Part shown: one piece after another, positions 26,605-32,676 of the stretch
How the letters are laid out: the number at the start of each line of letters is the position of its first letter
Numbering within the stretch: the stretch's first letter is position 1
DNA from: Synoicihabitans lomoniglobus
GTDB lineage: Bacteria > Verrucomicrobiota > Verrucomicrobiia > Opitutales > Opitutaceae
DNA: 55,000 nucleotides
Reading direction: 5' to 3'
NCBI RefSeq assembly: GCF_029023725.1
Contig: NZ_CP119075.1
Span: 1-55,000 of the forward strand
Position numbers and translations under genes: made by a program
Notes under the pieces: model-generated
What the model saw: the letters and a program-made list of their open reading frames with translations, nothing else
Databases searched by the model: none
What the model was told of the DNA's origin: nothing

Positions 26605-27549
26605 CTAAATGCCGTCGAGCAAACGACTCACCGCCGCGCGAGCGGCGGCTTCATTGACGGCGGTCAGATGCGTGTAAATGGCGGTCGTTTCAATGGAGGA
26701 GTGGCCCATGAACTGCGCAATCAAGCGGATGCTCACGCCCTCTTCGAGCAGGTGCGTCGCATACGAATGACGCAGCGTGTGCGGGTGGGTGCCCTTGGGC
26801 AGTTTGGCCACCGGCACGACCAACCGCAGGCAGTTTTGGATCGAACCCACGCCCATCGGTTCGGACGCGAGAGCCAGGCGCTCGCGCGCACCGGGCCCCT
26901 CGCGCCAGCCCCGACCGGTGCCAGGGAACACCCACTTCGGATGCCGGTGCGTGCGCCAGTAGGCGCGCAACTCCTCGAGCATCGATTCGGGCAGCGGCAC
27001 GTAGCGCTCCTTTTGCCCCTTCGTGTGGTGCAGATGCAGTCGGCACGGCTCACGCTTGATATCGGTCACCTCTAGTGTCGTTGCTTCACGGATACGCAAC
27101 CCGCACGCATAGATGAGTCGCAGGATGGTGCGAAACCGAGGTTCGGTGATCGCCGCGAACAACCGCGCCACCTCGGCGCGGGTGAGCACCGCGGGCAAGG
27201 TTTTGCGATCGGGCGAGCGCACCAGGTCGAACAGCTTCCACGGGTGGCCCAGCAACTTGCCGTAGAAGTTGCGCATGGCGCACACGGCGGTGCGCATCGT
27301 GCTGCCGCTGTAGTGGTGGACCTCCTTGAGGTGCAGCAGGTAGGCGCGAAGCTGCGCCTCGTTCAATTCGGCCGGATCGCGCTTCACGTGCTGCGCGAGT
27401 TTGCGCACGTAGCGCACATACTCCGAGCGGGTGGAGAAGGCCATGCTTCGCAGCTTGAGCATCTCATCGAAGCGCACTAACGATTGATACTGTTCGGTGA
27501 CGTCACGACGGAAGTCGCGACCTTTACGGGTGGATTTGTTTTTGGACAT
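26605..27549 (-). CDS. Tyrosine recombinase associated with the IS91 element
   Basis: 314 residues: a SAM-like N-terminal domain (LRSMAFSTRSEYVRYVRKLAQHV) and a phage-integrase catalytic domain with the Arg in YACGLRIREATTL, HTLRHSYATHL, FMGHSSIETT and the nucleophile in TAIYTHLT. It lacks the IntI-specific insertion, so it is not a second integron integrase. Recombinases of this kind frequently precede IS91-type transposases and may resolve the element or aid its transfer; that role is inferred. Start ATG 27549. Confidence 0.93.
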   Translation of the reverse strand: MSKNKSTRKGRDFRRDVTEQYQSLVRFDEMLKLRSMAFSTRSEYVRYVRKLAQHVKRDPAELNEAQLRAYLLHLKEVHHYSGSTMRTAVCAMRNFYGKLLGHPWKLFDLVRSPDRKTLPAVLTRAEVARLFAAITEPRFRTILRLIYACGLRIREATTLEVTDIKREPCRLHLHHTKGQKERYVPLPESMLEELRAYWRTHRHPKWVFPGTGRGWREGPGARERLALASEPMGVGSIQNCLRLVVPVAKLPKGTHPHTLRHSYATHLLEEGVSIRLIAQFMGHSSIETTAIYTHLTAVNEAAARAAVSRLLDGI

Positions 27550-27651
27550 AGCACCGCCAGTCTTGCGATTGGCGGACCAAAATACATCGTCAACCGCCGT
27601 GCGTCCCGAACGTCATACCCCTCACTCCTCACTGCGCCGCGCAGCGGCTTC

Positions 27652-27769
27652 GTTCATCCAGCCGGTCGAGACAACGACGGCCAGGGCCGCCGTTGTGTGA
27701 TCGCTCCTCCTCAATCTCGGCCACGATTTCACGTTCGCTGGCCATCGCGTCTCACCTATAACGATGGGC
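27652..27769 (+). other. attC4 (long, 118 bp)
   Basis: First core GTTCATC (27652-27658) is the exact reverse complement of the cassette's left core GATGAAC (25209-25215), which proves that the two ends belong together across the IS91 insertion. Spacer of 9, GAGAC; internal hairpin ACGGCC.AGG.GCCGCCGT; GTCTCA, 8-base spacer, last core GATGGGC (27763-27769). About twice the length of the other sites. Confidence 0.8.
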
Positions 27770-28267
27770 GATATAGCAAAGACCCTCCTCAAGTGCGGCG
27801 TCGGTTTCGTAGTTGGTTGGGTCATCTACATGGTCGCGATGGTGCTGACGGTTTACGACGGCGCTCTCTCGCTTATCTTCCAGGCGATCATGGCATCCAT
27901 TTGTAGCGGTGTATTCGTAGCCGCGGCGCTACTTGTCGGGCTTCCCCTGCGTGCCCCGAAGATAAGAGAAGTTTGGAGCGCCATTGGTTGGTGGTCTCTC
28001 ATTCTCAGTTTCGTCGCGGTCGGCGTTATGGTTTTTCACGCGAGGCTTGGTCTCCAGACTGAATTAGTTGATCCAGAGACGAAAGAGCCAGTGAAGACTA
28101 TGTTGCCCATGGCCGCACTCATCTGCTATTTCATGGCGATCTTCCCGATCGTGAACCTACCCCGAAATAAAAGGCCCATCAAGTTGGTGCAGACAAGGAC
28201 CACAAGTGGTCCTGTCTCTGAAGTTTGGCACCGACTAGTTTTTTGGGAGGAAAGGGCTTGTCATTAA
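27764..28267 (+). CDS. Cassette 5 membrane protein, C-terminus altered by IS insertion
   Basis: The start codon ATG (27764) lies inside the core GATGGGC, so the message has almost no cassette-derived 5' leader. The first 140 residues hold about four membrane helices (GVGFVVGWVIYMVAMVLTVY, IMASICSGVFVAAALLVGL, WWSLILSFVAVGVMV, MLPMAALICYFMAIFPIV). The frame then runs through the attC hairpin (KLVQTRTTSGPV). In the uninterrupted attC the next codon would be TGA; the IS4-type insertion instead adds about 15 residues (EVWHRLVF...) up to 28267. No family recognised. Confidence 0.65.
   Translation: MGDIAKTLLKCGVGFVVGWVIYMVAMVLTVYDGALSLIFQAIMASICSGVFVAAALLVGLPLRAPKIREVWSAIGWWSLILSFVAVGVMVFHARLGLQTELVDPETKEPVKTMLPMAALICYFMAIFPIVNLPRNKRPIKLVQTRTTSGPVSEVWHRLVFWEERACH
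28191..28217 (+). repeat. 27-bp direct repeat flanking the IS4-type element (left copy)
   Basis: Identical to 29923-29949. It consists of the entire near-palindromic attC hairpin (AGACAAGGACCAC...GTGGTCCTGTCT). This is either an unusually long target duplication or a duplication caused by the hairpin. Confidence 0.9.
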
Positions 28268-28292
28268 TCTAGTAATTAAACTAGTTATCTTC

Positions 28293-28496
28293 ATGGGCTA
28301 TCCAACTAAAGTTCAATGCATTCAGCGGAAGGAAACTTCCCAGTTCTATATCAACTTCCCCACTCCCATCGCTCAAGCGATGGACTTCGCCAAAGGCGAG
28401 ACCGTCGAGTGGACGATCCACGACAAGGGCCACCTCATTGTCTCCCGGCGTGAAGTCCCGCCCGACAGGGTCCCTGTAAAAAAAACGCCTCGTTGA
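28293..28496 (+). CDS. Small AbrB/MazE-like protein encoded by the IS4-type element
   Basis: 67 residues. QFYINFPTPIAQAMDFAKGETVEWTIHDKGHLIVSRR has the swapped-hairpin beta pattern of SpoVT/AbrB DNA-binding proteins. It ends at TGA 28494-28496, overlapping the TTG start of the transposase. Just before this is an uninterrupted A8 run (28478-28485, read as two Lys codons), and the -1 frame is open from the run into the transposase, so a fused protein could be made by -1 frameshifting. It may serve as a DNA-binding partner or regulator of the transposase. Confidence 0.75.
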   Translation: MGYPTKVQCIQRKETSQFYINFPTPIAQAMDFAKGETVEWTIHDKGHLIVSRREVPPDRVPVKKTPR

Positions 28497-29899
28497 GCGA
28501 AGCGTTCGATTCCCTGCTCGATGGTCTCGCGCCGGTCTTCGACTTGCCCGAGGACTTTGCGCGCGCCCGCACGCAATGGCTGGCTGGGTTGCTCAACCTG
28601 GGCCGCCACACGGTGACCGGTGCATTGAGCACCGCTGGCTCCCAGCACCGGGACTGGTCGGCGGATTATCGGTTGCTGCAACGCCTGCCGGTCGAGCCGA
28701 TCTTCGCACACGTGCGCACCGAGGCACTGGCTGCCACCGATGCCACCCGGCCCTGGGTGGTCGCATTGGACGACTCCATCACACGCAAGACCGGCCGGTG
28801 CATCCCCGGCTGCGGCTGGCGCAAGGACCCCCTCGGTCCGCCCTTCAACGTCAACTTCATCTGGGGCCAGCGCGTGCTCCAGTTCAGCGCCGCGATGCCC
28901 GCCGACGACGGCTCCGCCCGGCTGGTGCCGGTGGACTGGCAAGAGGCTCCATTGCCCAAAAAGCCCTCGCGTCACGCCGACGCCCAGGCGCAGGCGGCGT
29001 ATGTGGAGGCGCGCAAACAGGCCAACATCAACAAAGTCGCCGCCGAACGCATGGCGCACCTGCGCACCGCGACCCAACGGCCCATCCACTGGGTGAGCGA
29101 CGGGCGCTTCACCAACCGCACCCTCCTGCGCCAACTGCCGGAAAACACCGTGCTGATCGGCCGGGTGCGCAAGGACACCAAACTCTACGCGCCCTACGCA
29201 GCGCAGCCCGGCAAGAACGGCCGCCCCCGCAAGTATGGCGACACCTTGCCCACGCCCGAACAGCTGCGCGTGGACGACACCGTCGGGTGGACCCGGGTGT
29301 CGGCCTTTGCGGCCGCAAAGCGTCACGACTTTAAGATCAAAACCCAGGGGCCGGTGCTCGCCCGTATCACCGGAGTCGATACGCTGGTGCAGGTGGTCGT
29401 GATCGCGCCCCTGGGCTACCGATTGAAAACAGGCGGCAAATTGCTCTACCGGCAGCCCGCCTACCTGATCTGCACCGATGCGGACGTGCCGCTCGCAGAG
29501 ATCTTGCAGGAATACCTCTGGCGCTGGGACATCGAGGTCAACTTCAAGGACGAAAAGGACCTGCTCGGTGTCAGCGAAGCGCAGTTGCGCGAACCCGAGG
29601 CGGTGCGCCGCCAGCCCGCCTGCGCGGTGGCCGCGTATGCGCTCCTGTTGCTCGCCGGGCACAAAACCTACGGCTCGAATCGACTGCCGCCCTCGGTGCC
29701 CCTCGCCAAATGGCGACGTCGTGAACCCCCGCGCCGCGCCACGACTGGCCTGCTCATCAACCAGCTGCGCGTCGAACTGTGGTCGCGCCACCTACGGCCG
29801 GACAGTTTATCGCACTTCTGCTCTCGCACCCGGCCAATCCACAAATCGGATAAACCCGCCACCGACCTCGCCTCCGCCCTGTTCTACTCCCATAATTAA
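28493..29899 (+). CDS. IS4-superfamily DDE transposase
   Basis: 468 residues from the TTG at 28493. Catalytic acidic residues are seen in VVALDDSITRKTG (first D), HWVSDGRFTNRTLL (second D) and YLWRWDIEVNFKDEK (E). The last segment fits the IS4 YREK signature exactly (Y-x2-R-x3-E-x6-K). The frame is intact. The TTG start lacks a visible ribosome-binding site and overlaps the upstream stop, so expression probably relies on coupling or on frameshifting at the A8 run. Confidence 0.9.
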   Translation: MSEAFDSLLDGLAPVFDLPEDFARARTQWLAGLLNLGRHTVTGALSTAGSQHRDWSADYRLLQRLPVEPIFAHVRTEALAATDATRPWVVALDDSITRKTGRCIPGCGWRKDPLGPPFNVNFIWGQRVLQFSAAMPADDGSARLVPVDWQEAPLPKKPSRHADAQAQAAYVEARKQANINKVAAERMAHLRTATQRPIHWVSDGRFTNRTLLRQLPENTVLIGRVRKDTKLYAPYAAQPGKNGRPRKYGDTLPTPEQLRVDDTVGWTRVSAFAAAKRHDFKIKTQGPVLARITGVDTLVQVVVIAPLGYRLKTGGKLLYRQPAYLICTDADVPLAEILQEYLWRWDIEVNFKDEKDLLGVSEAQLREPEAVRRQPACAVAAYALLLLAGHKTYGSNRLPPSVPLAKWRRREPPRRATTGLLINQLRVELWSRHLRPDSLSHFCSRTRPIHKSDKPATDLASALFYSHN

Positions 29900-29922
29900 G
29901 CCTCACTCGCGCCAAACTTCAG

Positions 29923-29949
29923 AGACAAGGACCACAAGTGGTCCTGTCT
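29923..29949 (+). repeat. 27-bp direct repeat flanking the IS4-type element (right copy)
   Basis: Second copy of the repeat at 28191-28217, identical at all 27 positions and directly abutting the IS end at 29922. Confidence 0.9.
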
Positions 29950-29979
29950 GACCGCTAACGTTCGACGCAGAAAAATTCT

Positions 29980-30321
29980 ATGAGTGAATCCCCACCAACC
30001 CTCGTGCTTCCCGACATCGCCAGAATCCGGCTGCGTCGGATTAAAGCAGGCTCACTGTTCAAGCTGGTGTTCCTAGCGACTTCCGCCGTCTTTTGCCCGA
30101 TGTTTTTGTTCTTCGGCATACTCGCCCTATTTGGAGCGAAAACGGTTACCGTATCAGGATCCCCGGTCACGGGGATTATGGGATTAGTCGCAGCGTTGAT
30201 TATGGCTCCCCTGTTCTCAGTGATCTTTTCCCTCTTCGGGTGGATTGGATCGTATATTGGCATTCGCATCTGGGGGCACTTCAAACCCATCACGCTTGAG
30301 TATGTGCCAGCAGGCGAATAA
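29980..30321 (+). CDS. Cassette 6 small membrane protein
   Basis: 113 residues from ATG 29980, 13 bases after the core GTTCGAC. Two strongly hydrophobic spans (LFKLVFLATSAVFCPMFLFF and the stretch from TGIMGLVAALIMAP to LFSVIFSLFGWIG) around a short hydrophilic loop; the second is long enough for two helices. N-terminus probably cytoplasmic with a basic patch (RIRLRRIK). No family recognised. Complete cassette with an intact attC6. Confidence 0.65.
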   Translation: MSESPPTLVLPDIARIRLRRIKAGSLFKLVFLATSAVFCPMFLFFGILALFGAKTVTVSGSPVTGIMGLVAALIMAPLFSVIFSLFGWIGSYIGIRIWGHFKPITLEYVPAGE

Positions 30322-30324
30322 GGA

Positions 30325-30385
30325 GTCGAACCAGTCAGTGCAGACAAGGACCACAAGTGGTCCTGTCTGACTTCAAACGTTCAGC
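30325..30385 (+). other. attC6
   Basis: 61 bp. First core GTCGAAC is complementary to the left core GTTCGAC (29960-29966); CAGACAAGGACCAC hairpin; last core GTTCAGC (30379-30385). It has the standard hairpin shared by six sites of the array. Confidence 0.88.
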
Positions 30386-30510
30386 GTAGTTGAAATCAGG
30401 ATGCAAAATGACGTTCGAAGTAAACCGATCAACGGCAGCGGAAGAGAAGCATTGAGCCGCTGAAGCGGATTCCCCAAAAAGAGAGCTCTCCGATTCGAAC
30501 CACCACCAGG

Positions 30511-30618
30511 ATGAAACCCGCCAAATCGTATTCCTTTCCCCGATACGAATCGAATTCTCCAAAGAGGCTGAACCAATCGCCGGAGACAAGGACCACAAGT
30601 GGTCCTGTCTCAGCTTAG
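30511..30618 (+). CDS. Cassette 7 possible micro-ORF ending in attC
   Basis: 35 residues (MKPAKSYSFPRYESN...) from ATG 30511 to TAG 30616-30618, with the last 15 residues encoded by attC7 and reading TRTTSGPVSA, the same tail as cassette 9. The cassette (30379-30626) holds no longer plus-strand gene. A 67-codon minus-strand frame (30373-30576) begins in attC7 and is a weaker candidate. It may simply be a non-coding cassette. Confidence 0.25.
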   Translation: MKPAKSYSFPRYESNSPKRLNQSPETRTTSGPVSA

Positions 30619-30627
30619 TCGTTGGAC
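30567..30627 (+). other. attC7
   Basis: 61 bp. First core GCTGAAC complements left core GTTCAGC (30379-30385); GAGACAAGGACCAC hairpin; last core GTTGGAC (30621-30627). Confidence 0.88.
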
Positions 30628-30635
30628 GAACAAGC

Positions 30636-31019
30636 ATGAAGTCGCTCGCGATACTAGTTTTGACGACAGTTGGGGTATTCGGGAATACCCCACCGCTGCC
30701 GCTTTCAGTCGATGATCGTTTCTATCTCGTTCGAACTGAGACCGGCGAAAGAGAGGCATATTTGCGGGAAGAGGGCCTCGTGTTGGTTCTGGAGCCAGAC
30801 GGTCTTCACATCGGTGCTGAGCGAATTCCAGATCCCGAATCGGTCGCCTACATTGATCGTTTACTGAAAGAAAAGAAGACGGATCGTATTCACCTATTTG
30901 TGCGTGAGAGTTCGAAATATGGAGCGGTGATCCAAGCGACCGATCTTCTCCGACAGACCTCAGCGAGGCATGTCGGCCTTTATCTCGATGAGCTTATTCC
31001 CGGAGTGACCTACCAGTGA
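30636..31019 (+). CDS. Cassette 8 exported protein with ExbD/TolR-like periplasmic domain
   Basis: 127 residues from ATG 30636, 8 bases after the core. N-terminal signal peptide (MKSLAILVLTTVGVFG). The rest resembles the periplasmic half of ExbD/TolR: a beta strand with DGLHIGAERI, then YIDRLLKEKKTDRIHLFVRES, KYGAVIQATDLLRQ, and a last strand HVGLYLDEL. ExbD normally has an N-terminal anchor used with ExbB/TonB; here only the soluble domain with a signal peptide is present and no ExbB is nearby. Resemblance judged by pattern, not by alignment. Its role could be interference with, or sensing of, TonB/Tol systems, which is speculative. Confidence 0.6.
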   Translation: MKSLAILVLTTVGVFGNTPPLPLSVDDRFYLVRTETGEREAYLREEGLVLVLEPDGLHIGAERIPDPESVAYIDRLLKEKKTDRIHLFVRESSKYGAVIQATDLLRQTSARHVGLYLDELIPGVTYQ

Positions 31020-31029
31020 GAAATCAAAG

Positions 31030-31097
31030 GTCCAACCAGCCAGTCGAGACAACTCCGGCCGCTGCGCGGCCTCCGTGTCTCACTTGAATCGTTCGAC
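31030..31097 (+). other. attC8
   Basis: 68 bp. First core GTCCAAC complements left core GTTGGAC (30621-30627). Hairpin GGCCGCTGCGCGGCC as in attC2, instead of the standard one; last core GTTCGAC (31091-31097). Confidence 0.88.
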
Positions 31098-31101
31098 GAT
31101 A

Positions 31102-31632
31102 ATGGAGTTTCGGGCCGAAATTGAGTTCACGCCAGACGATGCGGTTATCGCTGATCGGATGCACCGGCATCATAGCCCTCATGCACGCAAGGCGATGTTC
31201 GCAGGCGCGGTTTTACTTTCGTCCATCTTCGGCTTTATCGCCCTTCGGATGAACTTTCCGGTCATTGGCTTTCTGGGGATTGCGCTCGGTCTGATCTTGG
31301 TCAGTTCCATTCCTCTCTATGAGCGGCTCGTCCGGAAAGCAGCCCGGAATGGAAGGAAAGAGAAGCTGTCGGTCCATCTCACTGAAAGGGGGGCGCATCT
31401 TTGGGATAGTCGGGAGGATTACAGCCACACTTGGGACATCGTCCCTCGGGCAAGATTGGATGAGCGTGGGGTATTGCTCTACCTTGATACGGCTCGATAC
31501 CTCTTCATCCCTGCTCGCGCGTGGCACGGAGGTTACCGCAGAGAGGATATGAAAGCCTTCTTCCAGACTGTAATCAAAAAGTCGAACAAATCGCCGGAGA
31601 CAAGGACCACAAGTGGTCCTGTCTCAGCTTAA
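31102..31632 (+). CDS. Cassette 9 YcxB-like membrane protein
   Basis: 176 residues from ATG 31102, only 4 bases after the core GTTCGAC; frames open further upstream are within attC8. Two adjacent helices (KAMFAGAVLLSSIFGFIALRM, FPVIGFLGIALGLILVSSI) precede a soluble beta-rich domain with HLTERGAHLWDSRE, HTWDIVPRARL and LYLDTARYLFIPARAW, the pattern of the YcxB-like family. The last 13 residues (TRTTSGPVSA ending) are encoded by attC9. Function of the family is unknown. Confidence 0.72.
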   Translation: MEFRAEIEFTPDDAVIADRMHRHHSPHARKAMFAGAVLLSSIFGFIALRMNFPVIGFLGIALGLILVSSIPLYERLVRKAARNGRKEKLSVHLTERGAHLWDSREDYSHTWDIVPRARLDERGVLLYLDTARYLFIPARAWHGGYRREDMKAFFQTVIKKSNKSPETRTTSGPVSA

Positions 31633-31641
31633 GCGATAGGC
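31581..31641 (+). other. attC9
   Basis: 61 bp. First core GTCGAAC complements left core GTTCGAC (31091-31097); standard hairpin; last core GATAGGC (31635-31641), one of the GAT-type cores. Confidence 0.88.
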
Positions 31642-31646
31642 AGAAT

Positions 31647-31895
31647 ATGAAGTGCCCCAACTGTGATGCTCCCCTCATTTCCGGCGAATCAGTTTTCAAG
31701 AAGAACGCTTCGGATTTCGTCGTATTCGGATTCGGCTCTGTGAATTTGAAGATGAAGACCGACGATGGAGAGGACCTGCTGCTCTTGGATGCCTCAGAGA
31801 AGTCCGCCGCCCAGTTTTGTCGCGAATGCGGAGTCGTGGTGATTGCCACAGAAAAAGGACGTCGTTCTGCGGTCCGAAAGGCCGAAGACAAATGA
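31647..31895 (+). CDS. Cassette 10 zinc-ribbon protein
   Basis: 82 residues from ATG 31647, 5 bases after the core. CPNCDAPL at residues 3-10 and CRECGVVV near residue 58 give two CxxC knuckles, so one zinc ion is likely. Between them is a basic/acidic linker with FGFGSVNLKMK. Resembles small bacterial zinc-ribbon proteins that bind nucleic acid or protein partners; no specific family recognised. It stops just before attC10, unlike cassettes 5 and 9. Confidence 0.7.
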   Translation: MKCPNCDAPLISGESVFKKNASDFVVFGFGSVNLKMKTDDGEDLLLLDASEKSAAQFCRECGVVVIATEKGRRSAVRKAEDK

Positions 31896-31902
31896 GAAGA
31901 AG

Positions 31903-31963
31903 GCCTATCAAGCTGGTGCAGACAAGGACCACAAGTGGTCCTGTCTGACCGTCATCGATCGGC
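31903..31963 (+). other. attC10
   Basis: 61 bp. First core GCCTATC complements left core GATAGGC (31635-31641); standard hairpin; last core GATCGGC (31957-31963). Confidence 0.88.
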
Positions 31964-31970
31964 GAACTAA

Positions 31971-32327
31971 ATGAGCGTGGACCAAACAAACGTCGTGGAT
32001 GCGATCGGGCGCCTTCGAGACACTGGAGATGTCGCGCTTACCATTTCCGACCACCTTGATTGGGATAGTCCGGAGGAGCACCTGTTTACCCTCCAGGAGA
32101 AGATCAATTCCTACCTCGCGTTCATCGAATCCGGTCAGATCTGGGAGGAGTTCGAAGACGCCAAGGGAAAGAAAGTATTTATCGATGTCTATTTCCGCGT
32201 AGCTCCGCCTGAAGGCGACGCGATGAGATTTCTAGCCACCGCCAGACAGGCGATCGAGTCAGCCGGTTTTCATTTCCGATACCACACAGAAGAAGAAGGG
32301 CCGATCCAGTCGATCTTCCTTAGGTAG
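31971..32327 (+). CDS. Cassette 11 DUF6572-like protein, 3' end fused to IS110 sequence
   Basis: 118 residues from ATG 31971, 7 bases after the core. The body matches the pattern of DUF6572 proteins: VVDAIGRL, TISDHLDWDSPEEHL, LQEKINSYLAFIESGQI, then a strand-helix ending in AIESAGFHFRY. The frame crosses the start of attC11 and ends at TAG 32325-32327, supplied by the IS110 element, so the last six or so residues are not native. Function of the family unknown; homologues are often found in immunity or antitoxin-like settings, which I cannot verify here. Confidence 0.65.
   Translation: MSVDQTNVVDAIGRLRDTGDVALTISDHLDWDSPEEHLFTLQEKINSYLAFIESGQIWEEFEDAKGKKVFIDVYFRVAPPEGDAMRFLATARQAIESAGFHFRYHTEEEGPIQSIFLR
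32300..32310 (+). other. attC11, left part only
   Basis: First core GCCGATC (32300-32306) complements the left core GATCGGC (31957-31963). IS110 copy 2 begins at 32311. No convincing distal half (stem partner plus last core) is found after the IS at 34068, so the end of the array appears deleted or degraded. Confidence 0.75.
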
Positions 32328-32676
32328 TATCAAGTGATAAAACTCGTTATTTAGCAGGAACCCTGGCGGGGACCAGCGGTGGAGGGCGAAGCCATTCACC
32401 GCCCGTTTCATGGGAGTGGTTTGTGGGGTTGGGGATCCCGGGCACCCGCGATGATCTTCATCCGATGATCTGGCCTGTAGTCGACCAGTCTGGTGGATAC
32501 TTTAACGGCGGTGTGACCGGGGTCCCGCCGGAAGGGGCGGTGGGAACATGCAGGTGGTCATCGGCCGAAGCCGTGACGAACGACTGGCGGCCCTCTTGCC
32601 GACGGGCCCCGGAAAGGTTTTTAGCGTAAGGGTTCGATCATGGGTGGGGTGGGAAAGGTGAGGATGTCAGGCGGCT
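32311..32676 (-). ncRNA. Candidate guide RNA region of IS110 copy 2
   Basis: Same sequence as 22974-23339. The element-end match GATCTTC is at 32453-32459 and the target-like GTCGACCAGTC at 32480-32490. CCAGTC is identical to the flank of this insertion site (GATCCAGTC). Confidence 0.45.

Larger units (their letters stand above)
25216..27640 (-). mobile_element. IS91-type rolling-circle element with tyrosine recombinase, inside cassette 4
   Basis: Contains a Y2 HUH transposase and an adjacent tyrosine recombinase on the minus strand. The oriIS-like end is at 25216: next to GAAC (25212-25215, GTTC on the element's strand), then 18 bases, then the hairpin GGCGT (25234-25238) / ACGCC (25247-25251), the layout known for IS91 ends. 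The other end is uncertain; a hairpin CCGCCA...TTGGCGG lies near 27557-27578, and cassette sequence resumes before attC4 at 27652. No target duplication, as expected. Confidence 0.8.
28218..29922 (+). mobile_element. IS4-type insertion sequence, 1705 bp
   Basis: Perfect 12-bp terminal inverted repeats, CTGAAGTTTGGC (28218-28229) and GCCAAACTTCAG (29911-29922). Two plus-strand frames: a small AbrB-like protein and a DDE transposase, joined by a TTGA overlap. Orientation is the same as the cassettes. Confidence 0.92.
28174..29966 (+). other. attC5, split by an IS4-type element
   Basis: Left part 28174-28217 (core GCCCATC, reverse complement of the left core GATGGGC), including the hairpin. Right part 29950-29966 ends in core GTTCGAC (29960-29966). 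The hairpin is present on both sides of the IS (28191-28217 and 29923-29949). Confidence 0.85.

Noticed and set aside
26605..27549. Second integron integrase
   Set aside because: It lacks the IntI-specific insertion before the HTLRH motif and is adjacent to, and co-directional with, an IS91 transposase.
28173..29966. The IS4-type element as a gene cassette in its own right
   Set aside because: It has its own terminal inverted repeats and splits one attC whose two cores belong to cassettes 5 and 6; it does not end in a separate attC.
30373..30576. 67-codon minus-strand gene in cassette 7
   Set aside because: Starts inside attC7, runs against all other cassette genes and has no domain signal; kept only as a remote alternative.
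28191..31950. Recurring 27-bp near-palindrome as a CRISPR-like array
   Set aside because: Spacing varies with gene content, units end in paired 7-base cores, and genes lie between them. They are attC sites, and there are no cas genes.
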